Shown piece after piece: positions 23,756-33,043 of a stretch of 64,000 nucleotides of DNA. Below the pieces are notes generated by a model. The model worked only from the letters and a program-made list of their open reading frames with translations. It was not told the origin of the DNA and made no database searches. Source of the stretch: Tenacibaculum sp. 190524A02b (lineage in GTDB: Bacteria; Bacteroidota; Bacteroidia; Flavobacteriales; Flavobacteriaceae); NCBI RefSeq assembly GCF_964036645.1, contig NZ_OZ038525.1, positions 620,001 through 684,000 of the forward strand, given 5' to 3'. Position 1 is the first letter of the stretch, and the number at the start of each line of letters is the position of its first letter. The position numbers and the translations under genes are program-made.

Positions 23756-26700
23756 ATGGGTAACAAAAATTTTTTAGTAACTGTACTTACATTTTTAGTA
23801 AGTATTTGCACTTATGCACAAAGTACCTCCATAAAAGGTATTATAAGTGATGGCAATTTTCCATTGCCAGGGGCAAATGTAACAGTTGTAAATTCTGATA
23901 AAGGGGCTACAACTGATTTTGATGGAAACTTTATAATTAATAATGTTTCTTCAGGTAATTTAGTATTAAGTGTTTCATTTATAGGACACGAAACAAAAAC
24001 AGTTAATGTAACTGTAATTTCAGGAGAAACTAAAAACATAGGAACTATTGTATTACAACCACTTTCAGAACAACTAAATGAAATAGTGGTTACAGCATTA
24101 GGAATTAAAAAAGAAGAAAAGTCTTTAGGATATGCAGTGTCTACTTTAAAGCCTAAGGAATTAGCAGAAGCAAAAGAAACAAACTTAGTAAACTCTTTAA
24201 ATGGTAAGGTTGCCGGAGTACAAATAACAAATGGTTCTTCGGGGGTAGGATCATCATCAAGAGTTGTAATTCGTGGGGAAGTATCATTAAACTCAGGGCA
24301 AAATGGGCCATTATTTATTGTAGATGGAGTTCCAATAAACAACAGAACGTATTTAAATACAATTCAAAACACAGGAGGTAGTGAAATGCAAGAAGTTGAT
24401 TATGGAAATGGAGCTTCTGAAATCAATTCAGATGATATTGAAAGTATGAGTGTACTTAAAGGAGCAAGTGCTACAGCTTTATACGGTTCTCGAGGAGCTA
24501 ACGGAGTTATTTTAATCAATACAAAATCAGCTAAAAGAAATAAAAAATTACAAGTTGAGGTAAATACAGGATTAACATTAGAAAGTGTATTACGTTTACC
24601 AAAATACCAAAATAAATACGGACAAGGTTGGGCTGGAGACTTTAAGTATGTTGATGGTTTAAACAATGCTTTGGGGTCAAATGATCAAGAAGATGTTTCT
24701 TGGGGACCACAAGCATTAGGACAATTAATTACACAGTTTGATAGTCCAACTACTGGAGGTTTAAGAGCTGGAGACATTTTTGCCAGAGGATGGGTAAGAA
24801 ATGCAGATGGTACAATTACTTCACCTGCAACAGATCCTAATGATATTATTGCTACACCATTTGTAACTAGACCTAATAATGTTGAAGATTTTTTTAGAAC
24901 AGGACATACTTCAACAATATCAACATCTGTAGGATTTGGAGGAGAAAAGTCAGATGTGGTATTCAGTTTAGGTTTGTTGGATAGTGAAGGCATCATTCCA
25001 AATACAGATTTAACAAGAAAATCTTTTAGAGTAAATGGAAGTGTTGATGTAACGGATAAAATGAAGTTATCATTAAAATCAAACTATATTAATTCAAAAA
25101 GTAATAACCGTCCAAGTTCTGGGTATGGTTCAGAATCTGCAATGTATATTTTTACATGGTATGGAAGAACGGTAAATACAAACGCTTTAAAAGAATACTG
25201 GCAAAGAGGTTATGAAGGCTTAGAGCAGTTTAACTATAACTACGCTTGGCATGACAATCCTTATTTCATGTTAAATGAAAATACCAATGCATTTGATAAG
25301 CATAGGTTATTAGGAAATATAAAATTAGAATACCAATTTACTGATGCTTTAAAGTTACAAGCAAGAAGTGGTATGGATTACTACTCAGATCATCGTGAAT
25401 CTAAAAGAGCTTATAGTACACAGCGTTTCTTACAAGGAGCTTATAAAGATGAAAGAGTAAACTTTAAAGAAATAAATACAGATGTATTACTATCGTATAA
25501 AAAGGATATTAGTGACTCCTTCGGATTAAATGTAGACTTAGGAGGAAACATTATGGAACAAGAAGTTAACTTCTTATCTAATATAGCTAATAAATTAGTA
25601 ATTCCAGGAATTTATAACTTAAAAAACTCAGGATTACCTTTAGTAACAGATCAGTATAAATTAGAAAAAGAAATTAGAAGTTTATACGGAGTATTTGGGT
25701 TATCATATGACAATAAATTATTCTTAGAGTTATCAGCTCGTAATGATTGGTCTTCTACTTTACCAGAAGATAATAATTCATATTTCTATCCATCAGCATC
25801 GCTAAGTGCTGTTATGACTGATATTTTTGAAATGCCAGAAATGTTTAATTTCTTTAAGTTAAGAGGTTCATGGGCAAAAGTAGGAAATGATACAGAACCC
25901 TATAATTTAAAAACTCCATATCAATATCAAATCCCATATGCTGGTAACAGAACTTTAAGTAGAGGTAATGTATTATTAAATGAAAATTTAAAACCAGAAC
26001 AAATCACTTCATATGAAGTTGGAGCAGATTTAAGAATGTTTGGTAATAGCGTAAATTTAGATCTTACTTATTATAGATCTATTTCAGAAGATCAAATTAT
26101 TAGAGTTCCAGTATCAAATACTGTAGGATATTTAAGTCAGGTAATTAACGGAGGTAAAATCCAGAATCAAGGTATTGAAGCATTGTTAACAGTAAAACCA
26201 GTTAAGAATGAGAACTTTGAATGGGCATCAAGCATAAACTTTACCAAAAATGAAGGAAAAGTATTAGAGTTACCAGAAGGAACTGATGGAGTTTTAACTA
26301 CTAATTTTGCCTCTGTATATGATGCAGAAGGATCAAAAGTATTTATTCAAGCAAGAAAAGGTGAAAAGCTTGGAAATATGTACGGAAGAAGATTCAAACG
26401 TCATAATGGAAAAATAGTTTATAAAGATGGAGCACCAGTAATAGAAGATGAGCTACAATTATTAGGAAACTATAATCCAGACTTTTCACTAGGCTTTAAT
26501 AATTCATTTACCTACAAAAACTTTAGCTTATCATTTTTAGTAGATTGGAAGCAAGGAGGAACGTTAATCTCAAGAACAAAACAAGTAGGTACGTACGCTG
26601 GTAACTTAGAAAGTTCAGTAGACAGAAATGCTTATAAAGATATTGTTCCTGATGGTGTAAAAGAGGTAAACGGACAATACGTACCATTAACTGATGCTGA

Positions 26701-27025
26701 TGCAGTAGGTTGGTGGGCATACTACAAGCCACTTTACAACAGAAAGAGTCATCAAGAAACAGGAATTGTAGATGCAACTTATGTAAAATTAAGAGAAGTA
26801 AAATTTGGTTATAATGTACCAACTACATTGGTAGAAAAATTAGGAATGGAAAGTATACGTGTTTCTTTAGTTGGAAGAAATTTAGCTTTATGGACACCTT
26901 CTTCAAATCCACATTTTGATCCTGAAACATTAGCATTACAAGGGAGTAATATCGTTCCTGGTATTGAAGACGTATCGTATCCATCAGCAAGAAGCTACGG
27001 AATTAACTTTTTATTTAAGTTCTAA
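23756..27025 (+). CDS. SusC/RagA family TonB-linked outer-membrane transporter
   Basis: A 1089-residue outer-membrane protein. The ATG at 23756 gives a clean signal peptide (MGNKNFLVTVLTFLVSICTYAQ); the longer reading from TTG does not. An N-terminal carboxypeptidase-regulatory-like domain follows (KGIISDGNFPLPGANVTV ... FIGHETKTVNV), then the plug with ALGIKKEEKSLGYAVSTLK, SLNGKVAGVQI, PLFIVDGVPINN and the SusC signature LKGASATALYGSRGANGVI, and a long beta-barrel ending in NFLFKF. It works with the SusD lipoprotein 17 nt downstream. Genes further down handle phosphorus compounds, so the cargo may be a phosphonate- or phosphate-containing ligand rather than a plain glycan; this is inference. 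Confidence 0.93.
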   Translation: MGNKNFLVTVLTFLVSICTYAQSTSIKGIISDGNFPLPGANVTVVNSDKGATTDFDGNFIINNVSSGNLVLSVSFIGHETKTVNVTVISGETKNIGTIVLQPLSEQLNEIVVTALGIKKEEKSLGYAVSTLKPKELAEAKETNLVNSLNGKVAGVQITNGSSGVGSSSRVVIRGEVSLNSGQNGPLFIVDGVPINNRTYLNTIQNTGGSEMQEVDYGNGASEINSDDIESMSVLKGASATALYGSRGANGVILINTKSAKRNKKLQVEVNTGLTLESVLRLPKYQNKYGQGWAGDFKYVDGLNNALGSNDQEDVSWGPQALGQLITQFDSPTTGGLRAGDIFARGWVRNADGTITSPATDPNDIIATPFVTRPNNVEDFFRTGHTSTISTSVGFGGEKSDVVFSLGLLDSEGIIPNTDLTRKSFRVNGSVDVTDKMKLSLKSNYINSKSNNRPSSGYGSESAMYIFTWYGRTVNTNALKEYWQRGYEGLEQFNYNYAWHDNPYFMLNENTNAFDKHRLLGNIKLEYQFTDALKLQARSGMDYYSDHRESKRAYSTQRFLQGAYKDERVNFKEINTDVLLSYKKDISDSFGLNVDLGGNIMEQEVNFLSNIANKLVIPGIYNLKNSGLPLVTDQYKLEKEIRSLYGVFGLSYDNKLFLELSARNDWSSTLPEDNNSYFYPSASLSAVMTDIFEMPEMFNFFKLRGSWAKVGNDTEPYNLKTPYQYQIPYAGNRTLSRGNVLLNENLKPEQITSYEVGADLRMFGNSVNLDLTYYRSISEDQIIRVPVSNTVGYLSQVINGGKIQNQGIEALLTVKPVKNENFEWASSINFTKNEGKVLELPEGTDGVLTTNFASVYDAEGSKVFIQARKGEKLGNMYGRRFKRHNGKIVYKDGAPVIEDELQLLGNYNPDFSLGFNNSFTYKNFSLSFLVDWKQGGTLISRTKQVGTYAGNLESSVDRNAYKDIVPDGVKEVNGQYVPLTDADAVGWWAYYKPLYNRKSHQETGIVDATYVKLREVKFGYNVPTTLVEKLGMESIRVSLVGRNLALWTPSSNPHFDPETLALQGSNIVPGIEDVSYPSARSYGINFLFKF

Positions 27026-27042
27026 TTCAAAAAAATATTAAA

Positions 27043-28428
27043 ATGAAAAAAAGTAATTTATTCAAAAATATACTACTAGGATTAATCGTAATTTTTACCT
27101 CATGTAGTGACCTTTCGGAGTTAAATATCAATCCAAACGAACCAACACAACCGGAAGCAAGTTATTTATTAACAAACGCAATCTATACATTAGGAAATCA
27201 AACAGCAACTAATGGGTTTACATTCAGTAGTACGTTAATGCAACACCATGGTAAGTTTGATTTTAATGATGTAGATCAATATGAGATAGAAACTAATAAT
27301 GCTGTGTGGGTAGCTAATTATAAATTATTAGCAGATATGAACGATGTATTAGCAAGTGAAAAAGCAAGTGTATCAACAAAAGCAGTAGCTAAAATTGTAA
27401 AAGCAATTATTGGTGCTGAACTAACAGATTTATACGGACCAGTACCTTTTTTTGAAGCAGGAAATAAAAATAATTTAACACCAAAGTACGATCAACAAAA
27501 AGATATTTACACCGCTACCAATGGAGTATTAAGTTTATTAGCACAAGCTACTTCAACATTAACAACAGATAATACAGGAATTGTTGGAGATATTCTTTTC
27601 TCAGGAAACAAAGAATCTTGGATAAAATTAGCCAACGTATTACAATTACGTTATTTACTAAGAATAAGTGAAAATTACCCAAGCGTAGGCGCAAAAATTA
27701 AGCAAATTATAGCTACAGGAAATATTTTTGCTTCTAATGCAGATAATGCTGTTTTAGCATTTCAAGGAGAACCTAATCATTGGTTTTTATCAAGAGTAAG
27801 AGATGGTGATTTCTCGCTATATAGTGTTACTACTACGGTATTAAAAATGTTAGAAGATAAACAAGACCCAAGATTAGCATTTTATTACAAAACAAACGAT
27901 GCTGGCAATTATGTAGGAATTACACCAGGCTCAAATGATAGAGCAGGTAATTATACAGGACTAAGTAATAACCTAAGAGCAACAGATGTAATGGATATGG
28001 TATTTGCTACCTATCATGAACAAGAGTTTATTTTAGCAGAAGCTGCTTTAAAAGGGTATATAACATCAGACGCACAAACACATTATGAAAATGCAGTAAA
28101 AGCAAATTTTGAGTATAGAAATGTAGCTATTCCAGCTGATTATTTAACAAGTGCTTCGAAAGGACAATGGAATGGTAATTTAGAGAATATCATCAACCAA
28201 AAGTATTTAGCTAATATCATGACAGGACATGAAGCATGGTTTGATTATAGAAGAACAGGATTTCCAACAATTCCAGTAGCTCTAAATAATATTAATGGAG
28301 ATAAAGTTCCTGTAAGATTCAAATATCCATCAGAGGAAACATTCACAAATAAAGCAAACAATGCACAAGCTTTAAGTTGGTTAACTGGAGGGAATGATTA
28401 TAATTCTAAATCTTGGTGGGATAAGTAA
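27043..28428 (+). CDS. SusD/RagB-like outer-membrane lipoprotein (SusD-like 2)
   Basis: A 461-residue lipoprotein with signal peptide and lipobox (LLGLIVIFTSCSDLSELN, lipidated Cys at residue 22). NINPNEPTQPEASYLLTNAI and the later AEAALKGYITSDAQTHYENA plus GHEAWFDYRRTGFPTI are hallmarks of the SusD-like 2 type (PF12771, from memory). It caps the SusC transporter and binds the ligand at the cell surface. It follows susC by 17 nt and precedes the phosphatase-like lipoprotein gene by 7 nt. Confidence 0.92.
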   Translation: MKKSNLFKNILLGLIVIFTSCSDLSELNINPNEPTQPEASYLLTNAIYTLGNQTATNGFTFSSTLMQHHGKFDFNDVDQYEIETNNAVWVANYKLLADMNDVLASEKASVSTKAVAKIVKAIIGAELTDLYGPVPFFEAGNKNNLTPKYDQQKDIYTATNGVLSLLAQATSTLTTDNTGIVGDILFSGNKESWIKLANVLQLRYLLRISENYPSVGAKIKQIIATGNIFASNADNAVLAFQGEPNHWFLSRVRDGDFSLYSVTTTVLKMLEDKQDPRLAFYYKTNDAGNYVGITPGSNDRAGNYTGLSNNLRATDVMDMVFATYHEQEFILAEAALKGYITSDAQTHYENAVKANFEYRNVAIPADYLTSASKGQWNGNLENIINQKYLANIMTGHEAWFDYRRTGFPTIPVALNNINGDKVPVRFKYPSEETFTNKANNAQALSWLTGGNDYNSKSWWDK

Positions 28429-28435
28429 CCAACAT

Positions 28436-29587
28436 ATGAAAAAAGTAATCCTTTACTTATTAGCAATAACTCCTTTGTTTTTTGGGTGTAATACTCAAAA
28501 AGCAAAGGATACCAATGGTACTGTTAAAAATATTGATGCCAGTCAAAAAGTATTTTTAATCACTTTAGATGGTTTACGATGGCAAGAACTTTTTACGGGC
28601 GCAGATTCTTTATTAATAAATAATACAACTTATACAAAAGATACTTCGTACCTAAAAGCAAAGTATTGGAAAAAAGAATCGGTAGAAAGAAGAACAACCT
28701 TATTACCATTTTTTTGGAATTCAATAGCAAAAAAAGGACAATTGTATGGTAATAGAACTTATAATAATAAAGTAAATGTAGCCAATACCCATTGGTTTTC
28801 CTATCCAGGATATAGCGAGATTTTATGTGGTTATGCAGATAATGATCGGATTAATAGTAATGATAAAAAGAATAACCCAAACCAAACCATTTTAGAGTTA
28901 ACCAATAATTTACCAGCATATAAAGGTAAAGTAGGAGCTTTTGGTAGTTGGGATGTATTTCCATATATCATTAATGAAGAAAGAAGTAAAATATATGTAA
29001 ATGCAGGTTATAAAGAAGCAATTGGTGATAATTTAACTGCTAAAGAAAATTATTTAAACCAATTACAAAAGCAAGCCATTCAACCATGGAGTTCTGTAAG
29101 GCAAGATGTATTTACACATAATTATGCCTTAGAATTTATTAAGAAGGAAAAGCCTAAACTAATGTATATCTCTTATGGTGAAACAGATGATTTTGCACAT
29201 GATGGAGATTACACACATTATTTATTAGCAGCAGAAAATACAGATGCTATGATACAGCAATTATGGAACTACTGCCAGTCGAATCCATTTTATAAAGGAA
29301 AAACAACATTCATTATAACTACAGATCATGGTAGAGGAACAGAACCTTTGGAAAGCTGGAAAAGTCATGGACTGAACTTAACCTATCATGGGAAAACCTA
29401 TAATATAAACGGATCAGATGAAACATGGTTAGCAGTAATTGGACCTAATGTATCAAGTAAGGGTGAAGTTAAAACGGAAGCCCAACTGTATAACAATCAA
29501 ATAGCAGCTACGATTCAAGATATATTACAAATTAAAGTATTAGGAAGTAAAGCAAATCAAAAAGTTTTACCAATACTTGAAAGATAA
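28436..29587 (+). CDS. alkaline phosphatase superfamily lipoprotein (phosphodiesterase/phosphatase-like)
   Basis: A 383-residue lipoprotein; the ATG at 28436 gives MKKVILYLLAITPLFFGCNT with a lipobox Cys, whereas an upstream start would overlap susD. Alkaline-phosphatase-superfamily metal and nucleophile marks: FLITLDGLRWQELF, NTHWFSYPGYSEIL (likely Ser nucleophile), YGETDDFAHDGDYTHY and ITTDHGRGTE. Relatives are often labelled phosphoglyceromutase or type I phosphodiesterase. As a surface or periplasmic lipoprotein coupled to SusC/D it would release phosphate or a phospho-head group from the imported ligand. Exact bond cleaved is unknown. Confidence 0.85.
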   Translation: MKKVILYLLAITPLFFGCNTQKAKDTNGTVKNIDASQKVFLITLDGLRWQELFTGADSLLINNTTYTKDTSYLKAKYWKKESVERRTTLLPFFWNSIAKKGQLYGNRTYNNKVNVANTHWFSYPGYSEILCGYADNDRINSNDKKNNPNQTILELTNNLPAYKGKVGAFGSWDVFPYIINEERSKIYVNAGYKEAIGDNLTAKENYLNQLQKQAIQPWSSVRQDVFTHNYALEFIKKEKPKLMYISYGETDDFAHDGDYTHYLLAAENTDAMIQQLWNYCQSNPFYKGKTTFIITTDHGRGTEPLESWKSHGLNLTYHGKTYNINGSDETWLAVIGPNVSSKGEVKTEAQLYNNQIAATIQDILQIKVLGSKANQKVLPILER

Positions 29588-29630
29588 TTTTTTCATCTAT
29601 TGAATAAATTAATTCTGTTTAATGTTAGAT

Positions 29631-29655
29631 TAAGCTCTCTTATTAAGAGAGCTTA
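29631..29655 (+). terminator. inverted repeat between phosphatase gene and transporter gene
   Basis: Perfect 11-bp arms TAAGCTCTCTT / AAGAGAGCTTA with a 3-nt loop, 44 nt after the phosphatase stop. The following tract (TCTTACT) is poor in T, so it may be a weak terminator, an mRNA-stabilising hairpin or a binding site inside the locus. Confidence 0.5.
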
Positions 29656-29716
29656 TCTTACTAAAAAAAAATGAAACCTGTATGTTAACAATAATCATTA
29701 ATACAAAGCTAAATAA

Positions 29717-30979
29717 ATGAATATACGATTTATACTACAAGCTTCACTAGCTGCTTTTGGAACTTATTTTTGCATGTATGCTTTCAGAAAACCATTTACG
29801 GTAGCTACCTTTTCTGATTTGGCTTTTTGGGGAATTGACTATAAAATTTTATTAATTATAGCACAAATTTTAGGGTATACACTTTCAAAATTTTTAGGAA
29901 TAAAAATTATTTCTGAAATGAAATCAAAAGGAAGGGTTTTCTATTTAATTGGCTTTATTTTATTTGCAGAATTAGCGCTTTTAGGTTTTGCAATAATACC
30001 TGCTCCATACAATATTATATGCTTATTCTTAAACGGTTTACCGTTAGGAATGATTTGGGGAATTGTATTCTCTTATATAGAAGGACGTAAAGTAACTGAA
30101 TTATTAGGTGTTATTTTATCTTCCAGTTTCATTGTTTCCTCAGGTGTTGTAAAAACAATTGGTAAATGGACTATGGATAGTTGGCATATTTCTGAAACTT
30201 GGATGCCCTTTGTAACAGGACTATTGTTTGTAGCTCCTTTGGTGTTGTTTGCTGTCATTTTAGAGAAACTTCCTAAGCCAACAGAAGAAGATAATCAACT
30301 AAGAGCCATAAGGAACCCTTTAACTAAATCAGAACGTAAAGAAGTTTTTAAACAATATGCTGTTCCATTAGCATTAATAGTTGTGTTTTTTATGACATTA
30401 ACATCTATTAGAGATTTCAGAGATAATTTTGCTCGTGAAATATGGGATGCATTAGGGTATCAAGATGCTTCAATTTTTAGTGTAACCGAAATTCCAATCG
30501 CATTAATCGTATTATTTATTTTAGGGTATATAGGTAGCGTAACCAAAAACTATAAAGCATTTATGTATTATCACTATGTATTAATACTAGGAACCACCTC
30601 TATCATTATTTCTACATATTTATTTCAAACAGAAATGATTTCAGCAATTAGTTGGATGATTATATCTGGTTTAGGCTTATATAGTTCTTATGTACCGTTT
30701 AATGGAATTTTCTTTGATAGAATGATAGCTACCTTTAAAATAAAAGGAAATGTAGGCTTTTTAATATACATAGCAGATGCATTTGGGTATTTAGGAAGTA
30801 TTGTAATTCTGCTTTATAAAAACTTTGGAAAAGCAAGTATTTCTTGGTTGTCATTTTTTACAAGCGCATTATATATTTTAGGATTTCTTGGTTTTGCAAT
30901 AACAATTTATTGCATGTATTTCTTTAAAAAAGAACGTAAAAAAACAATTAAAGTAAACAAATTAGTATATGGACAATAG
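29717..30979 (+). CDS. DUF5690 family MFS-like membrane transporter
   Basis: A 420-residue membrane protein with about 12 helices. GTYFCMYAFRKPFTVATF near the N-terminus resembles glycerol-phosphate/hexose-phosphate type MFS antiporters, and I recall this sequence type as DUF5690 of Bacteroidetes. The hydrophilic centre (LPKPTEEDNQLRAIRNPLTK) splits two halves. It overlaps the FAD oxidoreductase gene by 11 nt, and in this context it is the probable inner-membrane carrier for an aminophosphonate or its ester; substrate not shown by sequence. Confidence 0.8.
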   Translation: MNIRFILQASLAAFGTYFCMYAFRKPFTVATFSDLAFWGIDYKILLIIAQILGYTLSKFLGIKIISEMKSKGRVFYLIGFILFAELALLGFAIIPAPYNIICLFLNGLPLGMIWGIVFSYIEGRKVTELLGVILSSSFIVSSGVVKTIGKWTMDSWHISETWMPFVTGLLFVAPLVLFAVILEKLPKPTEEDNQLRAIRNPLTKSERKEVFKQYAVPLALIVVFFMTLTSIRDFRDNFAREIWDALGYQDASIFSVTEIPIALIVLFILGYIGSVTKNYKAFMYYHYVLILGTTSIIISTYLFQTEMISAISWMIISGLGLYSSYVPFNGIFFDRMIATFKIKGNVGFLIYIADAFGYLGSIVILLYKNFGKASISWLSFFTSALYILGFLGFAITIYCMYFFKKERKKTIKVNKLVYGQ

Positions 30980-32126
30980 ATATGACTTAATAGTTGTAGG
31001 AGGTGGTGTGTTAGGTACTTTTCATGCCTATCATGCTTCACAAAAAGGATTAAAAGTTGCTGTTTTAGAAAAAAACAATAAACCTCAAGGAGCTACCGTA
31101 AGAAATTTCGGACAAGTAGTGCCTTCAGGAATGAACCAAAAGTGGCAAAATTATGGAAGAGAAAGCTTAAAAATTTACAAAGAAATACAAGAGCAATTTG
31201 ATATTTCTATTCGTCAAAACGGAACCGTTTATATAGCCTCAAACGAAGAAGAAATTCAGCTAATAGAAGAGTTACATCAAATAAACAAACAGAATAATTA
31301 TAACTCGCAATTATTGACAAAAACAGAATGCCTACAAAAATATGCAGGATTAAAAAAAGAGTATTGTAAGGCAGGATTGTTTTTTCCAGATGAGGTAACT
31401 GTAGAACCTAGAACAATGATCCATCGTTTGCATAGTTTTATGGAACAAAAATTGGCAGTTACTTTTTTCTACAATACTACAGTGGTTAATATACAAGAAA
31501 CCCAAGGAGAAACTACTGTATATACAGCAGATGGAGCACAGTATAAAGCAGCTAAAACCATTGTATGTAACGGGAGTGATTTTAAAGCACTATTTCCAAC
31601 CATCTATAACGAGAGTGATTTAATTGTATCAAAATTACAAATGCTACAAACTAAACCACAGGAAAACTATAAACTAGATGGTTCAATTTTAACAGGACTA
31701 ACTATTCGTCGTTATGAAGCTTTTGAAGAATGTCCTTCATGGGAAGCAATAAAATTAAAAGAAGACCCAAACAGTTTTGAGAAAGAATACGGAATTCATA
31801 TTTTGTTTAAACAAGCAATAGACGGATCGGTAATTATTGGAGATTCTCATGAGTATGCAACCGCAAAAAATATAGATGATTTAGGTTTTGATTTAAAGGA
31901 AGAAATAGATGCATTTATGATTGCAGAAGCTAAAAAAATAATCAATTTACCTAACTATGATATTCAACATCGTTGGGCAGGTTTTTATAGTCAGTGTAAA
32001 TCACAAGATATATTTGAGCATACTATTGGAAGTAATATACATATTATTACAGGAATAGGAGGTAAAGGAATGACAGGGAGTGCAGGATTTTCAAAAGAAA
32101 ACATTAATAGAATTTATAACAAATAA
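30969..32126 (+). CDS. FAD-dependent oxidoreductase, TIGR03364/PbfD type (aminophosphonate oxidation)
   Basis: A 385-residue DAO-family flavoprotein. Rossmann motif VVGGGVLGTFHAYHASQKGL at 9-28, then GATVRNFGQVVPSGM, a signature I associate with TIGR03364, the FAD oxidoreductase of phosphonate loci. FFPDEVTVEPRTMI and the C-terminal ITGIGGKGMTGSAGFSK follow the same family. Characterised relatives (PbfD) oxidise 2-aminoethylphosphonate or its N-methyl form to phosphonoacetaldehyde. It is translationally coupled to the transporter upstream and followed after 4 nt by a phosphonatase-like hydrolase, which fits that reaction. Substrate not proven. Confidence 0.85.
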   Translation: MDNRYDLIVVGGGVLGTFHAYHASQKGLKVAVLEKNNKPQGATVRNFGQVVPSGMNQKWQNYGRESLKIYKEIQEQFDISIRQNGTVYIASNEEEIQLIEELHQINKQNNYNSQLLTKTECLQKYAGLKKEYCKAGLFFPDEVTVEPRTMIHRLHSFMEQKLAVTFFYNTTVVNIQETQGETTVYTADGAQYKAAKTIVCNGSDFKALFPTIYNESDLIVSKLQMLQTKPQENYKLDGSILTGLTIRRYEAFEECPSWEAIKLKEDPNSFEKEYGIHILFKQAIDGSVIIGDSHEYATAKNIDDLGFDLKEEIDAFMIAEAKKIINLPNYDIQHRWAGFYSQCKSQDIFEHTIGSNIHIITGIGGKGMTGSAGFSKENINRIYNK

Positions 32127-32130
32127 GGGA

Positions 32131-32799
32131 ATGTTAGAAAACATAAAATTGGCCGTATTTGATATGGCAGGAACCACAGTTGATGAACAAAATGTAGTCT
32201 ATAAAACATTACATAAAGCAATTGTAAATTATGGAGTAGAAGTTGACTTACCAAAGGTTTTAGAATTAGGAGCAGGTAAAGAAAAACACCAAGCTATTAA
32301 GGATATTTTAGCTCATTTAGCATCTGATAAAGTTAACGAATCACAAATAGTATTTGAAAACTTTAAAACAATGTTAGATGAAGCATACCAAACCTTAAAT
32401 GTAAAACCAGTAAAAGGTGTAGATCAAGTATTAGTAAAGTTGCGTAATCAAGATATTAAAATAGTATTAAATACTGGCTATAATAGAGAAATAGCTACCT
32501 TACTATTGCAAAAAATGAATTGGAAAGAAGGAGAACACTTTGATGCTTTAATAACAGCAAGTGATGTAGTTAATGGACGTCCTCATCCAGAAATGATTGA
32601 AAAAGCTATGGATATGTTTGCTATACAAGATGCTTCTGTTGTGTTAAAAGCTGGAGATTCTGCTATAGATATTGAAGAAGGAAAAAATGCCAATTGCGGA
32701 CTTACCATTGGGGTATTATCAGGAGCTCAAACTAAAGAGCAATTAGAAACCGTCGAACCTGATTATATTTTAGAATCTTTAGTGGATTTAATAAGCTAA
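32131..32799 (+). CDS. phosphonatase-like HAD hydrolase (TIGR03351 type)
   Basis: A 222-residue HAD hydrolase; the ATG at 32131 is chosen because an upstream start overlaps the oxidoreductase and the fold begins here. Motif I is FDMAGTTVDEQ: nucleophile Asp11, with Ala13 instead of the second Asp usual in phosphatases, as in phosphonoacetaldehyde hydrolase (PhnX). LELGAGKEKHQAI (Lys50) lines up by eye with the PhnX segment that holds its Schiff-base Lys. LNTGYNREI and AGDSAIDIEEG are motifs II and III. Likely reaction: phosphonoacetaldehyde to acetaldehyde plus phosphate, completing the pathway begun by the neighbouring oxidoreductase. Confidence 0.84.
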   Translation: MLENIKLAVFDMAGTTVDEQNVVYKTLHKAIVNYGVEVDLPKVLELGAGKEKHQAIKDILAHLASDKVNESQIVFENFKTMLDEAYQTLNVKPVKGVDQVLVKLRNQDIKIVLNTGYNREIATLLLQKMNWKEGEHFDALITASDVVNGRPHPEMIEKAMDMFAIQDASVVLKAGDSAIDIEEGKNANCGLTIGVLSGAQTKEQLETVEPDYILESLVDLIS

Positions 32800-32862
32800 A
32801 AAGTTAACTATTAATAAAATGTAAACCTTGTGTTGGGTAAGTATTTTGCTAATGTTAGCTAG

Positions 32863-32885
32863 GTTAAGTTTGCCTTAAACTTAAC
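32863..32885. other. perfect inverted repeat downstream of the phosphonatase-like gene
   Basis: Nine-base perfect arms GTTAAGTTT / AAACTTAAC with a 5-nt loop; no T-run follows. Either an mRNA 3' structure or a regulator site in the 244-nt gap before the next lipoprotein gene. Confidence 0.45.
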
Positions 32886-32961
32886 TACTTAAATAAAATT
32901 AGTTTACTATAAGTGTATTTTTGAATTATAGTTTTACTAATGTTAAAAAATAACAAAAAGA

Positions 32962-32987
32962 AAACTATCTCTAGAGGTAGTTTTTTT
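32962..32987 (+). terminator. intrinsic terminator after the transporter-oxidoreductase-hydrolase genes
   Basis: Stem AACTATCTC / GAGGTAGTT (one wobble) followed by TTTTTTT at 32981-32987, about 160 nt after the HAD hydrolase stop. It would separate this operon from the next lipoprotein gene. Confidence 0.65.
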
Positions 32988-33043
32988 ACTTTCTAAAGAA
33001 GATACTTTTAATATAAAAATTAACAAATATTAAACCCAACCAA

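Noticed and set aside
23812..24996. Minus-strand frames inside the susC-like gene
   Set aside because: Shadows of a long, well-supported coding region; no family features.
23756..28428. SusC/SusD pair as the siderophore receptor of the neighbouring operon
   Set aside because: It is separated by a divergent regulator, includes a SusD partner (typical for SusC systems rather than siderophore receptors), and runs with phosphorus genes.
32863..32885. Perfect inverted repeat as a terminator
   Set aside because: No T-run follows on either strand; a better terminator lies at 32962-32987.
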